DNA from: DASYML01 sp036009045
Lineage (GTDB): Bacteria > Acidobacteriota > Blastocatellia > Pyrinomonadales > Pyrinomonadaceae
Direction: 5' to 3'
Assembly: GCA_036009045.1 (NCBI GenBank)
Contig: DASYML010000091.1
Span: 1-42,276 of the forward strand
DNA length: 42,276 nucleotides
Numbering within the stretch: the stretch's first letter is position 1; each line of letters starts with the position of its first letter. Of the stretch, positions 31,457-39,237 are shown one piece after another. The translations under genes were made by a program, and so were the position numbers. Below the pieces are notes generated by a model. It worked only from the letters and a program-made list of their open reading frames with translations. It searched no databases and had not been told where the DNA came from.

Positions 31457-32293
31457 ATGAACAAGCGGGTTATAATTATCGCCCACGTCGTAGTAGTCGG
31501 AATCTTTCTGCTGGTCGGCGTCATCGCCGCGCAGCAAACACAGAACTCAACTCAACAGAACTCCAACCAGAATAGCGGGCAGCAAAATCGTAACGCCAAC
31601 CGCCGAGACCGCAACACGAACAGTAGCTCTAGCCGAAACACGAATGCCGGTCAAAGCATGAATGCAAACGCAAACGCGAACTCGAACATCAGTGAGGGCA
31701 TGAACGCCAATGGCTCTGGCGGAAATATGAACCGGAATACGGATGGGCAGATGAGCGCTGGTGGGACAACTGCGGCTCTCAATTCGACGGACCAGAAATT
31801 CGTCATGGAGGCTGCGATGGGCGGCATGGCCGAAGTTGAGCTTGGGCGGCTGGCAGCCGAGCGTGGCTCAAGTGACGGTGTCAAACAGTTCGGCCAGCGC
31901 ATGGTAGACGATCATTCGCGGGCCAATAGCGAACTGATGCAGTTGACTTCCGCCAGGGGTGTCAACGTGCCTGCAAGCTTGGATGCCAAGCATCAATCAC
32001 TGATGACCAAGATGACGCAACTCTCCGGCGCGGCCTTCGATAGTGCTTACGCCAAAGAGATGGTCAAGGACCATCAGAAGGATGTGTCCCTGTTTCAGAA
32101 GCAGGCGGCGCGTGGCGCGGATGGAGATTTAAGAGCCTTCGCCGCCAAAACGTTGCCGACGCTGCAAGAGCACCTTCGCATGGCGCGCGAGTTGAACGGT
32201 CACAGCGGCGGGATGATGAATGGTAATACGAACGGCAATGCGAACCGCAGCAACACGAATAGCAGTAACGCGAACAACTCGAATCGTAGATGA
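31457..32293 (+). CDS. Secreted DUF4142 protein with Asn-rich extensions
   Basis: ATG 31457 (preceded by in-frame GTG 31454) has AAGGAAGGGAAG just upstream; the product is 278 residues. A signal peptide (about 1-25) precedes a 75-residue Asn/Ser/Gln-rich linker (QQNSNQNSGQQNRNANRR, NANANANSNISEG), then a DUF4142 four-helix bundle (about 105-245; MEAAMGGMAEVELGRLAAER, VKQFGQRMVDDHSRANSEL, KEMVKDHQKDVSLFQKQA) and a second Asn/Gly/Ser tail. DUF4142 is a ferritin-like helical domain of unknown function found in periplasmic stress-linked proteins. The repeated Asn-rich tails at both ends are unusual. Confidence 0.88.
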   Translation: MNKRVIIIAHVVVVGIFLLVGVIAAQQTQNSTQQNSNQNSGQQNRNANRRDRNTNSSSSRNTNAGQSMNANANANSNISEGMNANGSGGNMNRNTDGQMSAGGTTAALNSTDQKFVMEAAMGGMAEVELGRLAAERGSSDGVKQFGQRMVDDHSRANSELMQLTSARGVNVPASLDAKHQSLMTKMTQLSGAAFDSAYAKEMVKDHQKDVSLFQKQAARGADGDLRAFAAKTLPTLQEHLRMARELNGHSGGMMNGNTNGNANRSNTNSSNANNSNRR

Positions 32294-32356
32294 TGAGCCA
32301 CTGGACGTGCCATCTAAACAAAGGCGGCTCTCAACAATCAGCCGCGAGGATGGAGT

Positions 32357-32758
32357 ATGACTGAAGGAAGTGAAAATAAAGAGGCGGATAGATTCGCTTC
32401 GGGCACGGGGCGCACAGAGGATAGAGATTCGACACGCACGGACGAACTGAGACCCGGCGTGACGGGAGGCGGCACAGCATATTTGCCGGATACGGGTCGC
32501 ACGACCGTTGAAGAAGCGAATGCTGCTAATGTGCAAGGCACTATCGGAGCGGTTGGCGAAATGGATATTACCGGAGCGCCAGCCGGGATGAGCACAGCCA
32601 GTAGTCTCAGTGGCGCAAGCCCCACCGGAGAGTCTAGCGGCGGCGGGCCGGGCGGTGGCTCAACAAGCAGCGGTGGTACAGGTGTGGGCACGGACGGCGC
32701 AGGCAGTTCGGATACTGCGCCCGAAAACATAACGACGGATGCGGCGCACGGCGAATAG
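32357..32758 (+). CDS. Disordered Gly/Ser/Thr-rich small protein
   Basis: This 133-residue protein starts at ATG 32357 with GAGG upstream. It has no signal peptide or membrane segment and is low in hydrophobic residues, with a Gly/Ser/Thr-rich C-terminal half (SSGGGPGGGSTSSGGTGVGT). A central segment (PDTGRTTVEEANAANVQGTI) is the only complex part. It lies last in a three-gene plus-strand run and is followed by the strong hairpin at 32810-32858. Expression is plausible; function unknown. Confidence 0.6.
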   Translation: MTEGSENKEADRFASGTGRTEDRDSTRTDELRPGVTGGGTAYLPDTGRTTVEEANAANVQGTIGAVGEMDITGAPAGMSTASSLSGASPTGESSGGGPGGGSTSSGGTGVGTDGAGSSDTAPENITTDAAHGE

Positions 32759-32809
32759 GCAAAGGAGACTGGCAGAACAGGAATAACGCGGCAGGAAAAG
32801 TCCGGTCTG

Positions 32810-32858
32810 AAAAGCTGTCAGGCGCGCTCAATGTCATTGAGCGCGCCTGACAGCTTTT
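32810..32858. terminator. Bidirectional terminator, 24-bp perfect stem
   Basis: AAAAGCTGTCAGGCGCGCTC... at 32810-32833 has an exact inverse at 32835-32858 ending ...GACAGCTTTT. It lies between convergent genes, and A/T runs at both ends make it work in both directions. Confidence 0.9.
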
Positions 32859-32880
32859 ACGGTTGCTTCGGACCGAGAGT

Positions 32881-33375
32881 TTATGGCCTGGTCGGGGTCG
32901 AGCCTGTGCCCGTTGAGCCTGTCCCGCCGTGAGTATTGCCGCCTGTGCCTGTCCCTGTGTTCCCACGGGTGTTGCCGCCGGTAGCGCCCATGTTGCCATT
33001 TCCTCTACCCGTGCCACCCATGTTGGAATTACCAGTGCCTGTCCCGGTTCCGGTGCCCATATTACCATTCCCGGTCCCTGAGCCGCCCATGTTGGAGTTG
33101 CCTGTTCCCGTGCTGGTCGTGCCAGTCCCACCCATATTTCCATTTCCGGTGCTGGTCGTCCCGGTCCCCGTCGTGCTCGTGCCCGTGCCGGTTGTCCCGG
33201 TGCTGTTCGTCCCTGTGCCAGTCGTGGATGTGCCTGTGGTGGTGGTGGTACTGGACGTGCCGGTAGTGCTGTTAGCATTATTGGCGTTGCTGGTATTTGT
33301 GTTGTCACTGCCGCTACATGCTGTCCAGAAAGCGGCAACGGTCAGTAAGACTAGAAGAGCTAAGGTCCGTCGCAT
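32881..33375 (-). CDS. Repetitive Thr/Gly/Asn-rich lipoprotein
   Basis: I choose ATG 33375 (MRRTLALLVLLTVAAFWTAC) because GGAGG lies upstream; a longer frame reaching 33522 lacks this support. The 164-residue product has a lipoprotein signal peptide with a cysteine at about position 20, then a low-complexity body: Asn/Thr-rich first (TNTSNANNANSTTG), then TGTGTxSTG units and repeats of GNSNMGG/GNGNMG. No folded domain is seen. Such proteins are frequent in this lineage. The opposite-strand frame is a Pro/Val-rich shadow. Confidence 0.7.
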   Translation of the reverse strand: MRRTLALLVLLTVAAFWTACSGSDNTNTSNANNANSTTGTSSTTTTTGTSTTGTGTNSTGTTGTGTSTTGTGTTSTGNGNMGGTGTTSTGTGNSNMGGSGTGNGNMGTGTGTGTGNSNMGGTGRGNGNMGATGGNTRGNTGTGTGGNTHGGTGSTGTGSTPTRP

Positions 33376-33561
33376 CAAGTTTCCTCCTGCTTGTTCTGAT
33401 GATCTGTTTGTGGATGAGCCGCGCCCGCTCTCACTGTTGCCTTTCGAGAGAGCAGGGCTACGACCGATTCCTACTTCATAGCTGACCGACGACGCGCAGG
33501 CGAGGCTGCTCACGCCAGTCAACTCCTAGATAGATTTTAGATTGGCAATATATCCAATTAA

Positions 33562-33601
33562 AGAGTCTCTGTCCGTTCGTTTTCGTACTGACAGAGACTC
33601 T
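33562..33601. other. Stem-loop, 12-bp perfect arms
   Basis: AGAGTCTCTGTC (33562-33573) and GACAGAGACTCT (33590-33601) pair across a 16-base loop, with AT-rich flanks (TATATTTTTA after it on the plus strand). It lies about 190 bp upstream of the lipoprotein gene; it may be a terminator or a leader structure. Confidence 0.5.
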
Positions 33602-33722
33602 CACCCATTATATTTTTACTGTCACGTCCGTCCGTCAAAGATTTCTATGGCATCTCTCGTGAGATTTCCACAGAGGTCTATCTGACTGGCGGGTGGACAT
33701 GCAGCAAGAAGAGCTAAAGGGT

Positions 33723-33766
33723 GAAGGGGGCGACGCCGTGATTCGCAAAACGGTGGCGCCCCCTTC
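33723..33766 (-). terminator. GC-rich hairpin downstream of the first Crp-like gene
   Basis: GAAGGGGGCGACGCCGT (33723-33739) pairs with ACGGTGGCGCCCCCTTC (33750-33766), with two mismatches. It is about 40 bp beyond the stop of the minus-strand regulator; no long T-run follows, so terminator function is likely but not certain. Confidence 0.5.
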
Positions 33767-33807
33767 AAATTTTATCGGATGGCCGTTCGATGCTGCTCGC
33801 TTATGAC

Positions 33808-34530
33808 TCAGCAGTCACCATCTGCGTGCCAGAGCCTTTCGCCCAGCAGCCGGTCGTACTCCTCTTTCAAGACCATGTAGCACTCGCAAGAGGTCGCCTC
33901 CAGCCCCTGCGCGTCTGTGATGTGAATGTGCCCGCGTATATAGTCAATGAGACCCCTCTCCCGCAGCCTCACGGCGGCCTCTGTGACGCCAGCGCGGCGC
34001 ACGCCCAGCATCTCCGCGATGAACTCATGCGTCAGGGGTAGTTCGTCCGACTCGATGCGTTCGCGGACTTCGAGCAGCCAGCGTGCGCAACGCGCATCCA
34101 GAGTGTGTGTGCGGTTGCAGCCGACGTTCTGCGAGATTTGCGCGACGAAAGCCTGCGTGTATTTCAGCATCACGGCGCGCATCTCCGCGTTGCGGTTGAA
34201 CTCTTCTTTCAACGGGTCTGCCGCTATTTTCAGCGCCTCGCCGGGCACTTGCACGATGTACTCTGTCTGCGTCGTCTCGCGGCCTCCCATAAAGGCGTTG
34301 ATGCCGACCACTTCGCGCCTGCCGACCGCGCCCGTCTCGACGGTCTGGCCTTCGCCCATCGTGACGGTGATAGAGATCAAGCAGGTGATAGGAAAGTAAA
34401 GGGTGCGGATTGTCTCGCCCGGCCTGTGGAGCACTTCGCCTCGTGAGAGTGAAACCGGCCTCAAGTCGCGTTCTATCCTCGCGTACACGTCGCGGGGCAG
34501 ACAGGCGAGCAAAAGATTTCTGATGGTCAT
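33808..34530 (-). CDS. Crp/Fnr-family transcription regulator 1
   Basis: The start ATG 34530 (MTIRNLLLACLPRDVYARIE) is chosen because it gives 240 residues, matching the neighbouring paralogue (241), and has GAAGG upstream. The N-terminal cyclic-nucleotide-binding beta-roll (about 25-125) reads GEVLHRPGETIRTLYFPITC and VGRREVVGINAFMGG. The dimer helix follows (LKYTQAFVAQISQNVGCN), then a winged helix with HEFIAEMLGVRRAGVTEAAV as recognition helix. The ITD..GLEATSCECY tail is typical of this acidobacterial/proteobacterial subgroup. A palindromic box is 90 bp upstream, so autoregulation is plausible. The ligand is not predictable. Confidence 0.88.
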   Translation of the reverse strand: MTIRNLLLACLPRDVYARIERDLRPVSLSRGEVLHRPGETIRTLYFPITCLISITVTMGEGQTVETGAVGRREVVGINAFMGGRETTQTEYIVQVPGEALKIAADPLKEEFNRNAEMRAVMLKYTQAFVAQISQNVGCNRTHTLDARCARWLLEVRERIESDELPLTHEFIAEMLGVRRAGVTEAAVRLRERGLIDYIRGHIHITDAQGLEATSCECYMVLKEEYDRLLGERLWHADGDC

Positions 34531-34619
34531 AGTGGGCCTTCGAGGTAAGTGATGGCAGCCGACGGTAAAGACACACCAGCATGTTGGGTGATTGACAGCA
34601 AGAAGAGTATAGCACGGTA

Positions 34620-34635
34620 TGTCTGGCATCAGACA
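34620..34635. promoter_or_regulatory. Crp-like palindromic box 1 (TGTCTGGCATCAGACA)
   Basis: Perfect 6-bp arms TGTCTG/CAGACA around GCAT. On the minus strand TATACT (34612-34607) is a good -10 with the box covering the -35 region of regulator 1. It shares its consensus with boxes 2 and 3. Confidence 0.6.
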
Positions 34636-34708
34636 TATAAAGATAGCTGTTCCGGGAGGGTGACGGCGTAGGGAATTTAGACCGTAAAGATGCTCATGCG
34701 CGAGGGTG

Positions 34709-35434
34709 TTAATGTGAGGGAGTTCGCGCCCTGGTCAAGCGGTCGTATTCTTCTCTGACAATCCAGTAGCACTCGCACGACGTTTCTTCAAGCTTCTGCC
34801 GGTCGAGGACCGCGAGCCTGCCGCGACTGTAGCTGATGATCCGCTTCTTCTGGAGAGTGCCTGCGGTATCTGTGACGCCCGTGCGTTGCGCGCCGAGCAT
34901 GATAGAAATAATGTCATGGGTGAGCAGGAACTCGTCCCCGTCCGCCCGGTCGTGAATCATCAAGAGCCAGCGACAGAGCCTTGATTCCAGGGCGTGCAGG
35001 CGGTTGCAGACGGATGTCTGAGCTACCTGGACCAGATGAGCCTGCGTGTAGCGTAACAAGAGGTCTTGCAGCCTGCCGCCCCGTGTGAACTCTTCGCGAA
35101 GCGCGCTCGCTTTAATCCTTATGGCGCTCCCCTGTCCCTGCACGATGCATTGATGGGGCGACGAGTTAGCCCCCAGGAAAGTTGCAACGCAGACCATCCC
35201 TTCGCGGCCCGCCAGGCCGACTTCCACAATCGTCTTGTCCATCATGAAAGAGACCATTGAGATGATGCTGTCTTCCGGGAAATAGGAATATTGAATGGTT
35301 TTGTGTGGCTCGAAGAGGACTTGCCTGTACTCCAGAATGACCGGCTTCAGATGAGGGAGAAGACGCTCATACTCATCTGCGGGCAGGGCGGCGAGGATGC
35401 GGTTTCCTGACTGAGCGTTGGAGTTTGCTGGCAT
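34709..35434 (-). CDS. Crp/Fnr-family transcription regulator 2
   Basis: This 241-residue paralogue of regulator 1 starts at ATG 35434. It has the same plan: beta-roll (YRQVLFEPHKTIQYSYFPED, VGLAGREGMVCVATFLGA), dimer helix (LRYTQAHLVQVAQTSVCNRL), helix-turn-helix (HDIISIMLGAQRTGVTDTAG) and the terminal ETSCECYWIVREEYDRL. The recognition helix QRTGVTDTAG differs from RRAGVTEAAV, so binding specificities are related but may not be identical. The two genes probably arose by tandem duplication and are transcribed in the same direction with 178 bp between them. Box 2 lies 157 bp upstream of this start. Confidence 0.88.
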   Translation of the reverse strand: MPANSNAQSGNRILAALPADEYERLLPHLKPVILEYRQVLFEPHKTIQYSYFPEDSIISMVSFMMDKTIVEVGLAGREGMVCVATFLGANSSPHQCIVQGQGSAIRIKASALREEFTRGGRLQDLLLRYTQAHLVQVAQTSVCNRLHALESRLCRWLLMIHDRADGDEFLLTHDIISIMLGAQRTGVTDTAGTLQKKRIISYSRGRLAVLDRQKLEETSCECYWIVREEYDRLTRARTPSH

Positions 35435-35590
35435 GGTTCAACAGAAGCGGGAATCCTTCAGTCTCCGGGTTTAGTGCCTCAAGAACCGTCGAGCAATATC
35501 GTAAAAGAGCTAGTCCTGATGCGAAAGGCGCGCCTTTTATGTATAGAGCCGAGTGATTTACGCTAAAAGCATAATCTAGCACACACAGTC

Positions 35591-35606
35591 TGTCTTGCAT
35601 CGGACA
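35591..35606. promoter_or_regulatory. Crp-like palindromic box 2 (TGTCTTGCATCGGACA)
   Basis: Same 16-bp layout as box 1, with TGTC/GACA and GCAT shared. On the minus strand TAGATT (35578-35573) or TATGCT (35572-35567) downstream could be the -10 of regulator 2. Confidence 0.55.
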
Positions 35607-35806
35607 TATACGGGCGCGGCGCGATAAAATCCGGGCCAATAAATCAACTTCGTTTGCCGCCTTCTTGTCTCAGCGACACACGACAAAACCCCCGGCCTTG
35701 GCCGCCATCAGATGAGCCGCGAACGATAGCTCTGAAGACAAGTGTTCATGTCCTCAACCGTACACAGCGCCCCTCGTATACGCTTCTCAAATGTTCCAAC
35801 GCTTTA

Positions 35807-35822
35807 TGTCCGGTGTCGGACA
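35807..35822. promoter_or_regulatory. Crp-like palindromic box 3 (TGTCCGGTGTCGGACA)
   Basis: Perfect 6-bp arms TGTCCG/CGGACA around GTGT. On the plus strand CATAAT (35828-35833) lies five bases after the box and could be a -10 for the response regulator gene at 36031. Confidence 0.5.
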
Positions 35823-36030
35823 GACAACATAATGACGGCCTGCTAATCTCTCACACACAGTCAAAAATGGACGCCGTAACAGCGGCCTGAGAGCGCGACT
35901 GTAGGACAAGCAGGGTGAAGGGTGGGCGCGTAGCGGATATGTCACTCACCCTTCTTTTCACATGCATAACTTTTTGTCGCTGCCCCCACAGCGCGCTATC
36001 CCCCGACACAACAGAGAAAGGATGTCAGCC

Positions 36031-36471
36031 ATGCTGGAGACGAAGCGCGATGTTTCGGCTTCCCCCGACCGATGCCTGGGAGCGCTGCGGTCATCGTCAC
36101 AGACGGAGAAGCCTGCGGTGCTGGTCGTTGATGATAACGATGATATACGTTTCCTGATCCGGTATCTGTTGGAGCAGAGAGGGTGTCGCGTGCTGGAGGC
36201 CGGAGACGGGCTTGAAGCGGTGGAGAGCGCCCAAAGCTTTCAACCTGATTTGATCTTGATGGATTTAAGCCTGCCGGGTCTGGATGGCCTGGGAGCTTTC
36301 TCTCTTATCCGTGACCGGACGGAGTTGCGCAACACGCGTGTGATCGCCATCTCAGGATATGTGGCGGCGGAAGACATAGCCAAGGCGCACGCCGCAGGTT
36401 TCGACGACTACTTGATTAAACCGATTGACTTGAAGCAGCTAGACCAGGTTTTAGTAAAGCACCTCTCTTAG
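36031..36471 (+). CDS. Single-domain response regulator (CheY-like receiver)
   Basis: I choose ATG 36031 because AAAGGA lies eight bases upstream; ATG 36022 is too close to it. The product is 146 residues: a 25-residue variable N-terminus then a receiver domain with acidic pocket VVDDNDD, phospho-acceptor Asp78 in ILMDLSLPGLDG, Thr/Ser in VIAISGY and Lys in YLIKPID. There is no output domain. It is followed 54 bp later by a PAS protein, and no histidine kinase is nearby, so the partner kinase is elsewhere. A Crp-like box lies about 210 bp upstream. Confidence 0.9.
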   Translation: MLETKRDVSASPDRCLGALRSSSQTEKPAVLVVDDNDDIRFLIRYLLEQRGCRVLEAGDGLEAVESAQSFQPDLILMDLSLPGLDGLGAFSLIRDRTELRNTRVIAISGYVAAEDIAKAHAAGFDDYLIKPIDLKQLDQVLVKHLS

Positions 36472-36525
36472 AAGAAACCAGTCGGATTCGGAGAGGCCCG
36501 GTAATTGAACACGGAGGTTTTTGCA

Positions 36526-36876
36526 ATGAGCGTTTCGATCCTCGCAAATCAGAAATTCTTCGGCTTGCTCGAACTCGACCCGTCCGGGCAAGTGCTCTAT
36601 TCCCGTATCGAAAAGGACGGTCGGGCAGACGGCTCTGCGGTTGACATCATAGGCCGCAACTTCTTCAGCGAAGTCGCGCCCTTTGAGAACGTCGAAGAGT
36701 TTCAGCGATGTCTCAATAGCTTCAGACAGAGTTCGCAACAGGCGAACAGCATTAGTTTCACCTGCCAATACGAAGACGGCCCCCTGAGAGTGAAAGTCCT
36801 GCTGGCGCGTATCCACGAGCGTTCCGAGCGAGACCGGACAAAAGCGATACTCGTTCATATCAGGGAAGCTCAATAA
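36526..36876 (+). CDS. PAS-domain protein, photoactive-yellow-protein-like fold
   Basis: ATG 36526 has GGAGG eight bases upstream; the product is 116 residues. The sequence FFGLLELDPSGQVLYSRIEK, IIGRNFFSEVAPFENVEEFQ and ISFTCQYEDGPLRVKVLLAR is a single PAS fold that closely follows photoactive yellow protein, including GRNFFxxVAP. The chromophore cysteine that follows VAP in PYP is Phe here, so it should not bind p-coumarate as PYP does. It lies between the response regulator and isoaspartyl dipeptidase genes, 23 bp before the latter. Confidence 0.8.
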   Translation: MSVSILANQKFFGLLELDPSGQVLYSRIEKDGRADGSAVDIIGRNFFSEVAPFENVEEFQRCLNSFRQSSQQANSISFTCQYEDGPLRVKVLLARIHERSERDRTKAILVHIREAQ

Positions 36877-36899
36877 TCATCCATCCCTGAAGCGCGGAC

Positions 36900-38087
36900 A
36901 TGTTGACGCTCATTGAAAATGGGGAAATCTATGCCCCGGAACCGCAGGGACGAAAGGGCGTGCTACTCGCCGGTGATCGGATCGCACGAATCGGAGAGAT
37001 AGACCGCCGTGCGGTCGAAGCTTTGGGACTCGAATTAGCCGTCATTGATGCGACCGATTGCCTCGTCACTCCCGGCCTCATAGACCCGCACGAACACCTC
37101 GCGGGCGGAAGCGGCGAGCAAGGATTCAGCACGCAAACCCCTGAGATTTTCCTCAGTGAACTCATCTCTGCCGGAATCACTACGGTCGTCGGCTGTCTCG
37201 GCGTAGACACGACTACAAAGACGATGCCCGGCCTTCTGGCGCGTGCCAGGGCGCTGCATGAAGAAGGACTCACGGCCTTCATCTACACGGGCGGCTACAA
37301 CGTGCCCCCGACGACCCTGACCGGCTCGGTCCGCAAAGACCTCCTGTTCGTGGAAGAGGTGATAGGCGCAGGGGAGATTGCCATCTCCGACCTGCGCGCC
37401 GCAGAGCCTGACGTTGAGAGTCTGGCGCGACTCGTCACGGATGCTTACATCGGCGGGATGTTGAGCAAGAAAGCGGGCATCACTCACTTTCATGTGGGCG
37501 ACGGCAAGAGGCGGTTGGAGCCGCTGCGCAGATTGCTGGAAGAGTATGAAGTAGAACCAGCGTGGCTCTATCCGACACACGTCGAGCGCAATGAAGGATT
37601 GATGGAAGAGGCGGTTGAATTAACCAAACGGGGCGTCACTGTTGACATTGATACGGTCGAGGAAGATTTAGCGAAGTGGCTCGCGTTCTATCTTGAGCGA
37701 GGCGGCAACACCACCCGGCTCACAGCCTCTTCCGACGCTTCAATTTCCAGCCCGCATACGCTGTACAGCCAGGTTCGTGATTGCATTATCAACGGGCGGT
37801 TCGCGGTTGAGACTGTGCTGCGGCTGGTGACTTCAAACACGGCCAGGGTTCTCAAACTCGACGGTAAAGGAAGCCTTGCTGCGGGGAAGGATGCGGACGT
37901 GCTCGTGATTCGCAAAGGTTCGCTCGAACTCAGAGAGGTGATCGCGCGCGGGCGGTGCTTGATGAGTGATGGTGAGGTCGTTGTGAGACAGAAGTTTCTG
38001 GAAGACAGTAACCGGACTATTTCCCTGTCGGGAAACAAAAGTGTTGGTAAGCAAAACCGCTCACCGGAAGATGCGAGCACTTCATAG
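36900..38087 (+). CDS. iadA: Isoaspartyl dipeptidase (beta-aspartyl peptidase)
   Basis: The 395-residue amidohydrolase starts MLTLIENGEIYAPEPQGRKG as IadA does. Metal-binding motif LIDPHEHLAGGSGEQGFSTQ, YTGGYNVPPTTLTGSVRKDL, HFHVGDGKRRL and TASSDASISSPH (catalytic Asp) are present. It would release Asp from beta-Asp dipeptides. Beside cyanophycinase and cyanophycin synthetase its likely substrate is beta-Asp-Arg, the product of cyanophycinase, completing cyanophycin breakdown to Asp and Arg in the cytosol. It lies 249 bp before the cyanophycinase start and close behind the PAS gene. The C-terminal 20 residues (SNRTISLSGNKS...) are an extra polar tail. Confidence 0.93.
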   Translation: MLTLIENGEIYAPEPQGRKGVLLAGDRIARIGEIDRRAVEALGLELAVIDATDCLVTPGLIDPHEHLAGGSGEQGFSTQTPEIFLSELISAGITTVVGCLGVDTTTKTMPGLLARARALHEEGLTAFIYTGGYNVPPTTLTGSVRKDLLFVEEVIGAGEIAISDLRAAEPDVESLARLVTDAYIGGMLSKKAGITHFHVGDGKRRLEPLRRLLEEYEVEPAWLYPTHVERNEGLMEEAVELTKRGVTVDIDTVEEDLAKWLAFYLERGGNTTRLTASSDASISSPHTLYSQVRDCIINGRFAVETVLRLVTSNTARVLKLDGKGSLAAGKDADVLVIRKGSLELREVIARGRCLMSDGEVVVRQKFLEDSNRTISLSGNKSVGKQNRSPEDASTS

Positions 38088-38185
38088 ATTGCGAGTTGGT
38101 TTAAGCGTCCGTTTGCGTACTAACCAGAGAGTTTCTATTTGGCATAATTATTTACCAAACCATTTCTAAATAAAGGGGACGGGAT

Positions 38186-38260
38186 ATGTGGGTAGTTGCT
38201 ATTGAACATATCAGGAACGCGCTTGTCTGCATATTGCGGGTTCTGCGCTTACGATTTTAA
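38186..38260 (+). CDS. Possible 24-residue small ORF in the iadA-cphB gap
   Basis: ATG 38186 follows AAAGGGGACGGGAT, a fair ribosome-binding site, and the frame MWVVAIEHIRNALVCILRVL runs to TAA 38258-38260. It is hydrophobic/basic and sits 77 bp before the cyanophycinase start, so a leader peptide is possible. It could equally be chance; no family is known. Confidence 0.25.
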   Translation: MWVVAIEHIRNALVCILRVLRLRF

Positions 38261-38336
38261 TCGGGAGTGGATATTCGCTCCGGGCGCTGGCATTGAGTGA
38301 ATGACGCAGCGCGCTGGATTAAGACGAGGGACGTAT

Positions 38337-39203
38337 ATGAAAGTAAACGGGACAAGGGGCAAGCTGGTCATCGTCGGCGGTGGAGAAGATAAAGAGGGTG
38401 ATTGCATCATCCTCAAGGAGTTCATTCGATTGGCCGGTGAAGCCAAAGCCCGCATCGCCATCATGACGGTCGCCACGGACTTGCCGGAAGAGTCTGCGGA
38501 CGAATATCGGAAGGTCTTTAAGAAGCTCGGAGTTGACGATGCGCGGATGGTTGATGTCTCACGCAGGAAGGACGTGCATGACCTGAAGGCTTTAGAAATT
38601 ATCGAGCGGGCGACCGGCATTTTTTTCACGGGCGGCGATCAACTGCATATCACAAGTCTGATGGGCGGCACGGAGATGCAGGAGTTAATTCACAGGAAGT
38701 ACGAAGGGGGTGCGGTACTCGGTGGCACTAGCGCCGGGGCCGCCATGATGTCTCATTCGATGATTATCCGTGGGGAGTCAAACTGTACGCCGCGCCTGGG
38801 CGGCATGGAGATCGGGCCGGGGATGGACTTTCTCCCGGATACGATGATTGACACGCACTTCTCGCAGCGCGGGCGCATCGGGCGACTGTTGACGGCCATC
38901 GCGCACTACCCGCAGGACATAGGGTTCGGCATTGACGAGAACACGGCTCTTGTCGTCAACGACGGTAAGTTGGAAGTCATAGGGGAGAACACCGTCACCG
39001 TCATTGACGCGGGCGACATCACCTATACGAATCTGCCGGACCTTGAAAGGGACCAGGCGTTGACCATACACGGAGTCCAGATTCATGTCCTCTCAACGGG
39101 CCATAAATTCGATTTGGAAAAACGAGAGCCGATTGATGAGACGGACAAGGCTTTGAAAGGGAAGGCCGCGACCGTAGAGAAAGCGAAGGCGCACCGGAGT
39201 TGA
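38337..39203 (+). CDS. cphB: Cyanophycinase
   Basis: ATG 38337 has GAGGGA upstream and gives 288 residues starting MKVNGTRGKLVIVGGGEDKE; a longer frame from 38301 is less likely. Peptidase S51 motifs: ARIAIMTVATDLPEE, GIFFTGGDQLHITSL, the nucleophile in VLGGTSAGAAMMS, and DTHFSQRGRIGRLLTAI with the catalytic His, then DIGFGIDENTALVV. It degrades cyanophycin to beta-Asp-Arg dipeptides. It is cytosolic (no signal peptide). The synthetase follows 34 bp downstream and iadA precedes it. Confidence 0.94.
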   Translation: MKVNGTRGKLVIVGGGEDKEGDCIILKEFIRLAGEAKARIAIMTVATDLPEESADEYRKVFKKLGVDDARMVDVSRRKDVHDLKALEIIERATGIFFTGGDQLHITSLMGGTEMQELIHRKYEGGAVLGGTSAGAAMMSHSMIIRGESNCTPRLGGMEIGPGMDFLPDTMIDTHFSQRGRIGRLLTAIAHYPQDIGFGIDENTALVVNDGKLEVIGENTVTVIDAGDITYTNLPDLERDQALTIHGVQIHVLSTGHKFDLEKREPIDETDKALKGKAATVEKAKAHRS

Positions 39204-39237
39204 TGGTGTGAGCGCAAACGAACAAGGGTGGGAAATC

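Larger units (their letters stand above)
33376..33807. other. Intergenic region with two hairpins
   Basis: The 432-bp gap between the lipoprotein start and the first Crp-like gene's stop holds a perfect 12-bp stem (33562-33573 with 33590-33601) and a GC-rich imperfect stem (33723-33766). No gene is seen. Confidence 0.5.
35435..36030. other. Divergent regulatory region, regulator 2 / response regulator
   Basis: This 596-bp stretch has no credible gene. It contains Crp-like boxes 2 and 3 (35591-35606, 35807-35822) and must carry promoters for both directions. Confidence 0.55.

Noticed and set aside
32936..33481. Plus-strand Pro/Val-rich 181-residue frame
   Set aside because: It is the complement of the Thr/Gly-rich lipoprotein gene, which has a signal peptide, a lipobox and a good ribosome-binding site.
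36526..36876. Functional photoactive yellow protein
   Set aside because: The chromophore cysteine after the VAP motif is Phe, so only a PYP-like PAS fold is claimed.
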